The notes beneath the pieces are model-generated. The model was given only the letters and a program-made list of their open reading frames with translations. It had not been told where the DNA came from and searched no databases. DNA of 55,442 nt from Cytophagales bacterium CG12_big_fil_rev_8_21_14_0_65_40_12. GTDB lineage: Bacteria > Bacteroidota > Bacteroidia > Cytophagales > Cyclobacteriaceae. Both the position numbers and the translations under genes were made by a program. Numbering within the stretch: position 1 is the first letter of the stretch; each line of letters begins with the position of its first letter. This document shows positions 24,650 to 33,304 of the stretch, in pieces. Location of the stretch: the NCBI GenBank assembly GCA_002786855.1, contig PCUU01000095.1:1-55442 (forward strand), written 5' to 3'.

Positions 24650-24687
24650 ATAAAAACAAAAACCCCGACCTAAAAAGGAAGGGGTTT
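24650..24687 (-). terminator. Terminator of tRNA-Arg
   Basis: The stem AAACCCC (24660-24666) / GGGGTTT (24681-24687) lies seven bases past the tRNA 3' end and on the minus strand is followed by TTGTTTTTA. Confidence 0.75.
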
Positions 24688-24693
24688 GCTAGG

Positions 24694-24767
24694 TGACCTC
24701 GGCAGGATTCAAACCTGCAACCTCCTGAGCCGTAATCAGGTGCACTATTCAATTATGCTACGAGGCC
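24694..24767 (-). tRNA. tRNA-Arg (anticodon ACG) with an unusual elbow pair
   Basis: 74 nt cloverleaf. Acceptor stem GGCCTCG/CGAGGTC (one G-T), D stem GCAT/GTGC, anticodon stem CCTGA/TCAGG with loop TTACGGC (ACG), T stem GCAGG/CCTGC, discriminator A. CCA is not encoded (CCT follows). The D loop is AATTGAATA, so position 19 is A rather than G, and the T loop is TTTGAAT, so position 56 is T rather than C. The 19-56 elbow pair thus appears as A-U instead of G-C. Pair 15-48 is A-U. The ACG anticodon presumably becomes ICG after TadA editing. Confidence 0.95.
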
Positions 24768-24804
24768 GAAATAAACGGTGTTAAACTCCGTTAAAAATGG
24801 TCTG

Positions 24805-24833
24805 CAAAGGTAATTAATTCTTTTTCTTTGCAA
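24805..24833 (-). promoter_or_regulatory. Promoter of tRNA-Arg (TTG-N18-TAnnTTTG)
   Basis: On the minus strand TTG (24833-24831) is 18 bases before TACCTTTG (24812-24805). Both spacing and sequence fit the Bacteroidota sigma-A promoter, 37 bases upstream of the mature tRNA 5' end. Confidence 0.65.
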
Positions 24834-24863
24834 AAGCTCGTTATTAATACTTTCAAAAAATAC

Positions 24864-24871
24864 TATCTTTG
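24864..24871 (+). promoter_or_regulatory. TAnnTTTG -7 element for the outer-membrane protein gene
   Basis: TATCTTTG, 24 bases upstream of the ATG at 24896. An unusually good Shine-Dalgarno (AAGGAG, 24884-24889) follows, six bases before the ATG, and sets the start. Confidence 0.55.
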
Positions 24872-24895
24872 CCACGCTTCAAAAAGGAGAAAAAC

Positions 24896-25603
24896 ATGAG
24901 GAAAATTGGATTGCTACTGGTCGGAATAATAATGTTGAGCTATGCTGCTAAAGCACAAAGACCTGACTTGCCCGGAAGCCTTATTGTTGATTTGGGCATA
25001 AACTCTTGGAGTTCAGCACCTACCGATTTAAAACTCAACACCTTCCAATCCAAAACAGTCAATATTGTTTATTATTATGATCTAGCCATTGGAAGCCGTG
25101 GGCTTACTTTTACCCCTGGTATTGGCTTAGGCCTAGAAAAATACTCTTTCGAGGATGACAAAACATTGACCTCAACAGTCAATAATAGTAATGTTAGAAA
25201 CGTTGCGGTTTCAAACCTAAGTACAGTTTATCCTCAAGCCAACTCATTCGACAAGTCGAAATTAGGATTGAATTACCTTGATGTGCCCTTGGAGTTTAGA
25301 TATTACACTAGCAAAGACAACCTGAGCCGAGGTTTTAGGGTTGCGCTAGGTGCAAAGGTGGGTGTGCTCTACTCATCATTCACTAAAGCTAAATTTGAAG
25401 ACAATGCAGCAGATAGGAGAATGGTGAAAGACAGACAAGACCTGGGCTTCAATCGCTTTCGATATGGAATTCAGGGAAGAATCGGGGTCGGTGGATTTAG
25501 CATCTTTGGCTATTACGAATTATCCGACAAATTCGATATCGCCCCTGCAGGAGGTTTGGATACTAAAACTTTGACTTTAGGCATTTCCTTAACGGGCTTT
25601 TAA
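24896..25603 (+). CDS. Outer-membrane beta-barrel protein (PorT-like/porin family)
   Basis: 235 residues from ATG 24896, chosen for its AAGGAG ribosome site and signal peptide (KIGLLLVGIIMLSYAAKAQ). A longer frame starting at 24869 would overlap the promoter. The mature part shows amphipathic strands such as TFTPGIGLGLEKYSF, LDVPLEFRYYTSKD, and the C-terminal LTLGISLTGF with terminal Phe, the usual barrel-insertion signal. It resembles the outer-membrane beta-barrel (PF13568) group. Ligand unknown. Its TAA stop overlaps the TAA stop of the convergent gene (TTAA). Confidence 0.78.
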   Translation: MRKIGLLLVGIIMLSYAAKAQRPDLPGSLIVDLGINSWSSAPTDLKLNTFQSKTVNIVYYYDLAIGSRGLTFTPGIGLGLEKYSFEDDKTLTSTVNNSNVRNVAVSNLSTVYPQANSFDKSKLGLNYLDVPLEFRYYTSKDNLSRGFRVALGAKVGVLYSSFTKAKFEDNAADRRMVKDRQDLGFNRFRYGIQGRIGVGGFSIFGYYELSDKFDIAPAGGLDTKTLTLGISLTGF

Positions 25604-26379
25604 TTCCCTTTAAAATCTGGTTTTCTTTTTTCTAAGAAGGCAGAAGTGCCTTCCTTATAATCATGGCTAGCACCAGCTATATCTTGACAATGCGCTTCAT
25701 AATCGAGCATCTCATTCAAGCTTGAATTTTGGGATTTATTGAGCATTTTCTTCATTAGCCCAATGGCCTTGGTAGGCGCAGCTGCATAATAATCTGTGTA
25801 TAGCTTTACAGTTTCATCGAGCTGTTCATCGGCTACGCATTTAGTAATCAATCCCATCTTTTCGGCATCAGCAGCGGCAACTCTTGTACCCATTGTGGCC
25901 AGCTCAAATGCTTTTGAAGACCCCACCAATCTGGGAAGGAAAAATGACGAACCTGAATCCAAAACCAATCCAATATTCACGAATACTTCTATCAACTTGG
26001 CACTTTCGGCCGCAATGATAAGATCGCAAGCCAAAGCAAACGAACAGCCCGCCCCTGCTGCCACTCCATTCAAACGACAGATTACTGGTTTTGGTAATTC
26101 ACGCAATGCACGGATAATTGGATTGTATCTTTTGTGAAGTGAGTCTGAAAATGATCTTGTAGGATCGGCAGCAGATGCTTTCAAATCTTGTCCTGAACAA
26201 AAGGCTTTTCCCTCACCTGTAAAAACCAATACCCTGATTTCCTCATCTCTTTTGACTTCCTTTAATGCTGCTTGGATTTCGAAAGTAATTTCGTTGTTCA
26301 AAGCATTATAAACTTCTGGGCGATTTAAGGTCAACGTGGCTACACCATTTTCTTTCTCAAATTTTATAAACTCGTACAT
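25600..26379 (-). CDS. Enoyl-CoA hydratase/isomerase family protein (PaaG-like)
   Basis: 259 residues from the ATG at 26379, one base after the stop of the preceding gene. A longer frame would add a hydrophobic stretch that belongs to that gene. The crotonase motifs are present: TLNRPEVYNALNNE, GEGKAFCSGQDLKASA (oxyanion hole), RLNGVAAGAGCSFALACDLIIA, and GLVLDSGSSFFLPRLVG. That last motif, with Asp in place of the catalytic Glu, is typical of PaaG, the oxepin-CoA-forming isomerase of phenylacetate degradation. No other paa genes are present, so the role is uncertain. Confidence 0.85.
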   Translation of the reverse strand: MYEFIKFEKENGVATLTLNRPEVYNALNNEITFEIQAALKEVKRDEEIRVLVFTGEGKAFCSGQDLKASAADPTRSFSDSLHKRYNPIIRALRELPKPVICRLNGVAAGAGCSFALACDLIIAAESAKLIEVFVNIGLVLDSGSSFFLPRLVGSSKAFELATMGTRVAAADAEKMGLITKCVADEQLDETVKLYTDYYAAAPTKAIGLMKKMLNKSQNSSLNEMLDYEAHCQDIAGASHDYKEGTSAFLEKRKPDFKGN

Positions 26380-26380
26380 A

Positions 26381-26998
26381 TCAGGCAAAAAAGAGGATTG
26401 AACAATAACAAAACAAAAAACCCAAAGCAAAACCAGCAAAAGATTCTCTCGGCTTATGTGCATTCAGGTATAATCGCGCCCAAATCACCAAACCATTCAA
26501 GCAAATAGCAATTATCAATGGCCAAAATAGCGTATTAGACGAGGCAAAAAACTTGGCGTAAATCAGAATAAAGCCCAGCCAGCCTGCTACCCCTGCCGCA
26601 TGCGCACTAATTTTCCAAAAGAATGTAATTAAGTTGGTCAGGACCACAACGGTGGTCATTCCTATCATCGATAAGGTCATTATTTCATTGAACCAACTTT
26701 GTTTGGTCATTAGGTAGGTAACTATGATATAGAAAAGAGAGATAAAAATGAAAGGGACATATCGATCCCTTCTTTCCGTCATCTGTAAATCCTTGATTAC
26801 TTTAGTAAAGCGAAACATGATGACCGTCAGCATTGGAATTAAGCAAGTGGTCAAAAAGATCAATGAAAGCACAGTCCATTTACTGGAGACGGTGAGGTTG
26901 GAGTTATTTTGGATATGGAACAAATAGGTGTAAAACACCAATGTTGGCATAAGCAACGGTTGAAAAATGATTGAAATTGTCTGCGCTAAAATCCTCAA
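26381..26998 (-). CDS. PAP2-like integral membrane protein with altered active-site motif
   Basis: 205 residues with about five to six TM helices. Two segments recall the PAP2 phosphatase core: WKISAHAAGVAG (second motif, SxH) and ARLYLNAHKPRESFAG, which fits R-x5-H-x3 with Glu in place of Asp. A third, TKVIKDLQMTERRDRYVP, recalls the first motif. The start is TTG 26998, two bases after the rpoN stop. It is common in Bacteroidota beside rpoN. A lipid or polyprenyl phosphatase role is suggested, not shown. Confidence 0.7.
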   Translation of the reverse strand: MRILAQTISIIFQPLLMPTLVFYTYLFHIQNNSNLTVSSKWTVLSLIFLTTCLIPMLTVIMFRFTKVIKDLQMTERRDRYVPFIFISLFYIIVTYLMTKQSWFNEIMTLSMIGMTTVVVLTNLITFFWKISAHAAGVAGWLGFILIYAKFFASSNTLFWPLIIAICLNGLVIWARLYLNAHKPRESFAGFALGFLFCYCSILFFA

Positions 26999-27000
26999 AT

Positions 27001-28461
27001 CTATAATTCTTTTCTAAGGCGGGCCACAGGAATATTCAATTGTTCGCGATACTTAGCAACAGTCCTTCGGGCAATATTGTACCCTTTCGCCTTGAGTGAT
27101 TTTTCTAGTTTATCATCGGAAAGTGGTCTACTCTTATCCTCTTTGCCAATTAACTCAGCAAGTATGTTTTTTACTTCCCTGCTACTTACGTCCTCACCAG
27201 AAACGGTCGAAATGCCCTCAGAAAAGAAGTATTTAAGAGGGAAAATCCCAAAATCTGTTTGTACTGATTTAGAATTGGCCACCCTCGAAACGGTTGAAAT
27301 GTCCATTCCTATTTCTGTGGCGATGTCTTTCAAGATCATTGGGCGAAGCTTGGTTTCATCGCCATCCAAAAAGAATTGATACTGATAGCGAACAATGGAG
27401 TCCATCGTTCTTAATAAGGTATTTTGCCGCTGCTTAATAGCATCAATGAACCACTTAGCAGCATCTAGTTTCTGTTTGACAAACGAAACGGTTTCTTTTA
27501 ACTTCTTATCCTTTTTATCACTCTTATCATAAGCCCGAAACATGTCAGAATAAGATTGACTTACCCTTAAATCCGGAGCATTTCTAGAGTTCAAGGTGAG
27601 GTCCAAGTTGCCCTGGTTATTGGTAAGAATGAAATCCGGGATCAAGTATTGGGTCTTTACCATACCTCCCGAAACCCCTCCAGGTTTGGGGTTCAGTTTG
27701 GTTATAAGATGCACTGCATCTTTCATCAGTACCTCATCTTCAAGATTGAGGCGTTTCATGATCTTGTCATAATGCTTCTTGGTGAACTCATCGAAGCATA
27801 ATATCAGTATGTTCTTAGCCGTTTCAACTATAGGATCCGGGTCATCTTCCTCCCATCTTCTTTCCAATTGTATGAGCAGGCATTCCTTCAAATTTCTCGC
27901 TCCAATCCCAGCAGGATCAAATTGCTGAATCTCCTTGAGTATTTCTTCGAGTTCTTCTACGTCTGTTTCAACATTTTGGGCAAAGGCCAAGTCGTTAACG
28001 ATGGCATCCAACTCTCTACGGATATAACCATCGCCTTCAATACTTCCCACAAGCTGCCTTGCAATGATGGTTTGACGATCGTCTAAACCTAAAAAGCCAA
28101 TTTGCATTTCGAGTTGGTCGTTGAGGGAGGTTTGCATCGCAATTGGGATTTCACGATCATCCTCTTCGGCATAATTCCCATCTCCTTGCATTTTATACCC
28201 AGCGAAATCATCATCGCCCAAATAATCTTGAACATTCAGATCATCAGTAGATGCATTTTCATCACCATAATCATCATACTCCTCTTCGTTCGATGACGTG
28301 TCTGGTTCTTCTCTTCCCTCTTCTAAGGCTGGGTTTATCTCAAGTTCTTCTTCAACCCGAGTATCAAGTTCAGCAGTAGGCACTTGCAACAGTTTAATGA
28401 ACTGAATCTGTTGCGGAGATAGCTTCTGACTTAAAGATTGATTTAAACTGAGTTTTTGCAT
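27001..28461 (-). CDS. rpoN: RNA polymerase sigma-54 factor
   Basis: 486 residues. Region I at the start is Gln/Leu-rich (LNQSLSQKLSPQQIQFIKLLQVP), which binds enhancer proteins. Region II is highly acidic (about 45-105). The core-binding part and the HTH (MILKDIATEIGMDISTVSRV) follow. The RpoN box ARRTVAKYRE (464-473) recognises the -24 element. It needs an AAA+ activator; none is in the window. It heads an operon with a PAP2-like and an enoyl-CoA hydratase gene and is divergent from asnS. Confidence 0.95.
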   Translation of the reverse strand: MQKLSLNQSLSQKLSPQQIQFIKLLQVPTAELDTRVEEELEINPALEEGREEPDTSSNEEEYDDYGDENASTDDLNVQDYLGDDDFAGYKMQGDGNYAEEDDREIPIAMQTSLNDQLEMQIGFLGLDDRQTIIARQLVGSIEGDGYIRRELDAIVNDLAFAQNVETDVEELEEILKEIQQFDPAGIGARNLKECLLIQLERRWEEDDPDPIVETAKNILILCFDEFTKKHYDKIMKRLNLEDEVLMKDAVHLITKLNPKPGGVSGGMVKTQYLIPDFILTNNQGNLDLTLNSRNAPDLRVSQSYSDMFRAYDKSDKKDKKLKETVSFVKQKLDAAKWFIDAIKQRQNTLLRTMDSIVRYQYQFFLDGDETKLRPMILKDIATEIGMDISTVSRVANSKSVQTDFGIFPLKYFFSEGISTVSGEDVSSREVKNILAELIGKEDKSRPLSDDKLEKSLKAKGYNIARRTVAKYREQLNIPVARLRKEL

Positions 28462-28708
28462 TGACCAAAATTGTATTCGTTGTAATTCAAATTTAGGAGA
28501 AACAATTGAGTAAAAGATTAGAAAAGATCACTTTTTAACAAAAACCGTGCGAATTTATTAAAACGTCTTAAATCGTTAATCAAAGTAGTTTTTAGTTCCA
28601 TAGCTTTCAATTTAGGCTTTCTTTGACTTTGACCGAATTTTCTTCTTTCGCGTTGTGAATCACTTTAAAAAAGAGTTGTTTTGCATTCACTTTTTTACAC
28701 AACCAATT

Positions 28709-28714
28709 AGGAGG
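28709..28714 (+). promoter_or_regulatory. Strong ribosome binding site of asnS
   Basis: AGGAGG ends six bases before the ATG at 28721. Perfect Shine-Dalgarno sites are rare in this window, and this one decides the asnS start over an upstream in-frame codon at 28655. Confidence 0.7.
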
Positions 28715-28720
28715 TTTGAT

Positions 28721-30166
28721 ATGACGAAGAGAACGAAAATTGAAGCATTATTAAAAAGTAGTCAGGCCAATATTGACGTGACCGTTAAGGGATGGGTAAG
28801 GACCAAGAGAGGCAATAAGAATGTTAACTTCATTGCACTCAATGATGGGTCTACCATTAACAATCTTCAAGTCGTTGCGGATCCAAATATTATCTCCGAA
28901 GAAATCATTAAGCAAGTCACTACCGGGGCTTGTATCGCTGTGCATGGCAAACTTGTTGAATCGCAAGGTGCCGGACAAAAATATGAGGTGAATGCTGAGT
29001 CCATTGAAATTTATGGTACGGCTGATCCTGAAAAATTTCCATTGCAGCCTAAAAAGCATTCGATGGAGTTTTTGAGGGAAATCGCTCATTTGAGACCAAG
29101 AACGAACACTTTTGGAGCTGTTTTTAGGATTAGGCACGCTATGGCATTTGCCGTGCATAATTTCTTCAACGAAAAAGGCTTCTGTTACTTCCATACCCCG
29201 ATCATCACTGGCTCTGATGCTGAAGGTGCTGGCGAAATGTTCAGAGTTACCACGCTTGACGCGAAAAACCCGCCTTTAAATGCAGATGGTTCTATTAATT
29301 ACAAGGAAGACTTCTTTGAAAAGGAAACCAATTTGACTGTTTCTGGACAGTTAGAGGGTGAACTAGCCGCGATGGCGCTTTCTGACATCTATACTTTTGG
29401 TCCAACGTTTAGGGCTGAAAACTCTAACACCACCAGACACCTTGCCGAATTTTGGATGATCGAGCCAGAAATGGCTTTCTATGATTTGAAAGACAACATG
29501 GATTTGGCGGAAGAATTCTTGAAATACCTTATTAAATACGCCTTAGACCATTGCGCTGATGATTTGGCATTTTTAGAACAGCGTTTAATCGAGGAAGAAA
29601 AGAACAAGCCCAATACAGAGAAAAGTGAAATGACTTTGACGGAAAAGTTAAGGTTCGTTTCTGAAAATGATTTTGAAAGAGTCACCTATACTGAAGCGAT
29701 CGATATTTTGAGGAACTCTAACCCAAACAAGAAAAAGAAATTCCAATATATTGTTGAAGGATGGGGAACGGATTTGCAATCCGAACACGAGCGCTATCTT
29801 GTCGAAAAACACTTTAAAAAGCCAGTTATTCTAACCAACTATCCAAAAGACATCAAGTCGTTCTACATGCGTATGGACGAAGATGGTAAAACTGTGGCGG
29901 CAATGGATATTCTGTTTCCTGGTATTGGAGAAATCGTTGGTGGTTCACAAAGAGAGGAACGCCTAGATGTACTTGTTGCTCGTATGGATGAAATGGGCGT
30001 ACCGAAAGAGGAAATGGATTGGTACTTGGACACGCGCAGGTATGGAACAGCGCCACACAGTGGTTTTGGACTAGGATTCGAGAGGCTGATCATCTTTGTT
30101 ACAGGCATGGCGAATATCCGAGATGTGATTCCATTCCCAAGAACACCAGGCAATGCCGAGTTTTAA
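28721..30166 (+). CDS. asnS: Asparaginyl-tRNA synthetase
   Basis: 481 residues, class II type. The OB-fold anticodon domain begins [19 protein letters not shown]. Catalytic motif 2 is seen at [21 protein letters not shown] and motif 3 at [15 protein letters not shown]. It charges tRNA-Asn with asparagine; the AENSNT segment is typical of AsnRS rather than AspRS. The start is set by the perfect AGGAGG at 28709. Confidence 0.96.
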   Translation: MTKRTKIEALLKSSQANIDVTVKGWVRTKRGNKNVNFIALNDGSTINNLQVVADPNIISEEIIKQVTTGACIAVHGKLVESQGAGQKYEVNAESIEIYGTADPEKFPLQPKKHSMEFLREIAHLRPRTNTFGAVFRIRHAMAFAVHNFFNEKGFCYFHTPIITGSDAEGAGEMFRVTTLDAKNPPLNADGSINYKEDFFEKETNLTVSGQLEGELAAMALSDIYTFGPTFRAENSNTTRHLAEFWMIEPEMAFYDLKDNMDLAEEFLKYLIKYALDHCADDLAFLEQRLIEEEKNKPNTEKSEMTLTEKLRFVSENDFERVTYTEAIDILRNSNPNKKKKFQYIVEGWGTDLQSEHERYLVEKHFKKPVILTNYPKDIKSFYMRMDEDGKTVAAMDILFPGIGEIVGGSQREERLDVLVARMDEMGVPKEEMDWYLDTRRYGTAPHSGFGLGFERLIIFVTGMANIRDVIPFPRTPGNAEF

Positions 30167-30170
30167 TGCC

Positions 30171-30211
30171 AAAAAGAAAGGCCATTTGATGAACAAATGG
30201 CCTTTCTTTTT
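30171..30211. terminator. Bidirectional terminator between asnS and the sorting-domain gene
   Basis: An 18-bp perfect stem (30171-30188 with 30194-30211) with a five-base loop. Arms begin with AAAAAGAAAG and end with CTTTCTTTTT, so a T-rich tail is present on both strands, serving the two convergent genes. Confidence 0.9.
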
Positions 30212-30226
30212 GAGAAGAAGTAAAGT

Positions 30227-30601
30227 CTACTTCTTCGAAAATCTTATGGTCTGCTGAAATTTTGATTGATCGTCCTTCACAAGGACCAAATAGTAACCTC
30301 TTGGGTAAGAAGTAACATCCACTCTGATTTTTTTATCGCCTTCGTCTTCCTTAATCATTGCCATTTTACTTCCAATGATATTACGAATTTCGATATTCGG
30401 TTTTTTTAGATCCAGTTTAGAAAGGTCGATTGTAAGAAAATCAGTTGTAGGATTTGGGAAGACTTCAACCTTAACCTTAGGATCGTTATTGGTTTGAATG
30501 CTGGCCAATGTCTCTTGTTGAGCATTTGCAAATACCGAAACCACCATTAGCGCAATGATTGCGGCAGATTTTATGAGCATGTTTCGGTTAAATGTCTTCA
30601 T
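30227..30601 (-). CDS. Small exported protein consisting of a type IX sorting tail
   Basis: 124 residues: a signal peptide (IIALMVVSVFANA before QQE) and then almost only a type A secretion tail (VEVFPNPTTDFLTIDLS, IEIRNIIGSKM, VDVTSYPRGYYLVLV, FQQTIRFSKK). Such C-terminal domains normally follow a large passenger and direct it through the type IX secretion system. Here there is no passenger. It may be a surface-anchored small protein, an adaptor, or a decayed gene. A shared strong terminator lies just past the stop. Confidence 0.8.
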   Translation of the reverse strand: MKTFNRNMLIKSAAIIALMVVSVFANAQQETLASIQTNNDPKVKVEVFPNPTTDFLTIDLSKLDLKKPNIEIRNIIGSKMAMIKEDEGDKKIRVDVTSYPRGYYLVLVKDDQSKFQQTIRFSKK

Positions 30602-30657
30602 TTCGGTTTAATAGACACTGAACTTACGTTCAAGGTTTAGCTAAAGTTAAAGTTTTT

Positions 30658-32166
30658 TCAAATAAAATTACTATCGTCAACGTTGTTTAAAACTTCTGGA
30701 AGGTTACAAAGCAAATCTGATGCCATCAATGACGTTTTTCCTACTTTATTTTGAGCTAAGTCACCTGCCCATCCATGAATATAAACGCCAAGCATTGCAG
30801 AGGATACACTCTCGATTTTTCGAGCCATAAAAGCGGTGAGTATGCCAGTTAAAACATCTCCAGAACCGGCAGTTGCCATTCCTGCATTTCCTGTAGAATT
30901 AAAATAAACCTTACCGAATGGCCCAGCAATTGCGGTATGAGCGCCTTTTAAAATGATTACCAACTTTTTCTGTTCAGCAAAACTCGAAATCTTCCTTATT
31001 CTGTCCAAGCCATTGATCGCCTCGCCAAATAGTCGGTTGTATTCGCCTAAATGAGGCGTCAGAATGGAATGTTCAGGTATCATATCCAATAATTTGTTAT
31101 CGCGGCTTAGTAAATTCAAAGCATCGGCATCAAAAACCATGGGCTTATTCATTGATGAAAGCAATTGATTTAACATTTCGCCCGTGGCCTTATTTGTGCC
31201 AATTCCTGGCCCAACTGCTATCACATCATACCCATCGACCTCATTTAATTTGGTCGAATAATCCTCATGCTCATCCAACGAAACCATTGCCTCAGGCAAT
31301 AAGCTTTGCAAAATAGCATTACCAGATGACGGTATATGTACGGTCAAAAGTCCTGCTCCGGATCGAAGGCATGCTTTAGCAGCCAAAAAAGCAGCTCCCA
31401 TTTTACCCTTGCTTCCAGCAATCAGCAATACTTTTCCAAATACCCCTTTGTGGTCGAACTTTTTCCTCCAAAAAAACTCAGGTTTGATATCTGATTTCTC
31501 GAGTAGGTAATAATCGGTTTGAATTCCCTCTAGGAAATCTTGCCTCAAACCGATACTGACCGCTGTCCATTCGCCTACGAAAAAACCTGTTTCAGGAATT
31601 AAAAAAGTGAGTTTTGGCACTTGAAATGTGATTGTCCAATCAGCTTTGAACACCTCTGTTTGAAGTTCCACCTTATCGGCAAAAAGCCCTGAAGGAATAT
31701 CAAGAGCTACTTTTTTTGCTTTAAACTGATTGACCTTAACAATCACCTCTGCCGCCAAACCATTGATGGGCCTATTCAAGCCGCTTCCAAAAAGTGCATC
31801 GAGGATTAAGTCCGCCTCTAAAGCCAGATCTGCCGAATTTCTGATAATGGTCACTTCGTTATTTTGTGAAAAACGATTGTAATTAGTTCGACAATCAACT
31901 GAGAGTTTAGCGCCAAAGTCAATCAAAAAGCACTTCACCCTGAACCCTTGTAACTGAAGCATTCGGGCAATGGCAAATCCATCGCCTCCATTATTGCCAG
32001 GCCCACAAATGACTTCAATGGAAGCATCAGAAGTAACTCGCTTGGTGAATTCTTGAACAAAGGCGGCCGAAGCTCTTTCCATTAAGTCGATCGAAGAAAC
32101 TGGCTCCTTTTGAATTGTAAATTCATCCCACTGTCTAATTTGCTCCGCAGAAAGAATTTTAATCAT
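30658..32166 (-). CDS. nnr: Bifunctional NAD(P)H-hydrate repair enzyme
   Basis: 502 residues. The N-terminal YjeF domain is the epimerase of hydrated NAD(P)H, with VICGPGNNGGDGFAIARML and LDALFGSGLNR. The C-terminal domain (from about 225) is the ADP-dependent dehydratase, with VLLIAGSKGKMGAAFLAAKA, AVGPGIGT, HLGEYNRL and AGSGDVLTGIL. Together they repair NADHX and NADPHX. The ATG overlaps the stop of the upstream helix-hairpin-helix gene (ATGA). Confidence 0.95.
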   Translation of the reverse strand: MIKILSAEQIRQWDEFTIQKEPVSSIDLMERASAAFVQEFTKRVTSDASIEVICGPGNNGGDGFAIARMLQLQGFRVKCFLIDFGAKLSVDCRTNYNRFSQNNEVTIIRNSADLALEADLILDALFGSGLNRPINGLAAEVIVKVNQFKAKKVALDIPSGLFADKVELQTEVFKADWTITFQVPKLTFLIPETGFFVGEWTAVSIGLRQDFLEGIQTDYYLLEKSDIKPEFFWRKKFDHKGVFGKVLLIAGSKGKMGAAFLAAKACLRSGAGLLTVHIPSSGNAILQSLLPEAMVSLDEHEDYSTKLNEVDGYDVIAVGPGIGTNKATGEMLNQLLSSMNKPMVFDADALNLLSRDNKLLDMIPEHSILTPHLGEYNRLFGEAINGLDRIRKISSFAEQKKLVIILKGAHTAIAGPFGKVYFNSTGNAGMATAGSGDVLTGILTAFMARKIESVSSAMLGVYIHGWAGDLAQNKVGKTSLMASDLLCNLPEVLNNVDDSNFI

Positions 32167-33092
32167 TTGAATTTCAGATAAGGCGTCAATTTAGCGATTT
32201 GAATCGAATCGAAAGTGCTCAGCTTTTTCAGGTCATTGGAATCATTGAACTTACCATACTTACTTTTTGCAGTCATGATCTCTTTGGTCTGCTCGAAAGA
32301 AATATAAGGGTGGGCGTTTAACTCTTTAAAAGTCGCAATGTTGATGTTCAACTGTATGGGCTCGAAACCTTCTGAAATATTCAAATAGGGCTCCAAAGTC
32401 TGATAAAGCGAATCCGAAATCCCATAAACCTCCGCAATTTGTTCAATGGACGTAAAACCTCCGAGCATTTCTCTGTACTTGATAATTCGCCTTGAATAGG
32501 TTGGGCCGATCCCTTTCAGTTTCCGAAAATCCAATGAGTCAGCAGTGTTCAATTCGAGTACAAAAGTATTGGGGCCTACAGGTTTGCTTTCGATACTTGT
32601 TGCTTTTGAAGCATTGTAATTTGGTCTAGGTTTCTCCTTTTCTACTTTGGTCGCTCTTGCGATCGTTTCAGGCAACATAATATAAGCGATTAAGGACTGA
32701 TAAAGGCTATCCGGAAAACCATAGATTTTCTTCAAGTCTGATTTTACTCGGAATTGACCACCCGCATTTCTATATTTTTCTATTCGAGTAGATAATCCAT
32801 TCCCAAAACCGAGTTTCAACATTTGCTCAACGGAAGCGGTATTGGGGTCGAAATCGCCTAATTCTATAGTAATGCTATCTTTAGGTGCTCTGACTCCGTC
32901 CTTCCAAAGTGCCACCAGACTGTCAAGTTTTAATTGATCTGTTTCGAACTTATCGTAGTTATGCTGGGTTAAATCACGGTAAAGCACAGGTACGAAAAGC
33001 AACAGCAGCATCAATGGCATCATTACCAAAAACCCATTTGTTTGTGTTTTTGAGAAGCCGAAGTATTCTCGAATAAGACGCTTTAAAGACAA
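32163..33092 (-). CDS. ComEA-like helix-hairpin-helix protein, membrane-anchored
   Basis: 309 residues. One TM helix (about 19-37, FLVMMPLMLLLLFVPVLY) follows a short cytosolic head. Three related helix-hairpin-helix units follow: around 75-145, 175-235 (LKGIGPTYSRRIIKYREMLGGF), and 245-305 (FKELNAHPYISFEQTKEIM). HhH units bind DNA without sequence specificity, as ComEA does in DNA uptake, though competence is not proven here. The start is TTG 33092. It is coupled to nnr by a four-base overlap. Confidence 0.8.
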   Translation of the reverse strand: MSLKRLIREYFGFSKTQTNGFLVMMPLMLLLLFVPVLYRDLTQHNYDKFETDQLKLDSLVALWKDGVRAPKDSITIELGDFDPNTASVEQMLKLGFGNGLSTRIEKYRNAGGQFRVKSDLKKIYGFPDSLYQSLIAYIMLPETIARATKVEKEKPRPNYNASKATSIESKPVGPNTFVLELNTADSLDFRKLKGIGPTYSRRIIKYREMLGGFTSIEQIAEVYGISDSLYQTLEPYLNISEGFEPIQLNINIATFKELNAHPYISFEQTKEIMTAKSKYGKFNDSNDLKKLSTFDSIQIAKLTPYLKFK

Positions 33093-33267
33093 TGTGAATT
33101 ACAATTATAATTAAGGTTAATTTATATAATATTTTCTTCAATTATAAACAGCCATTCCACTTGTGATAAGAAGGATGAAATCAACAGACTCGACTCAAGC
33201 CTTGTTTAAACTGATTCTAAATAAGAATACATGATTTTGATCACTTTTTTTACAATAAGGGAGAGGC

Positions 33268-33275
33268 TACTTTTG
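33268..33275 (+). promoter_or_regulatory. TAnnTTTG -7 element for hemA
   Basis: TACTTTTG lies 29 bases upstream of the hemA ATG. A TTTTG at 33235-33239 is 28 bases upstream, longer than the usual spacing. Confidence 0.45.
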
Positions 33276-33304
33276 CACACGATTTTAAGTTAATAGCGCA
33301 TTCA

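Noticed and set aside
28655-28720. N-terminal extension of asnS
   Set aside because: A perfect AGGAGG precedes the internal ATG at 28721, and the extension is atypical for AsnRS.
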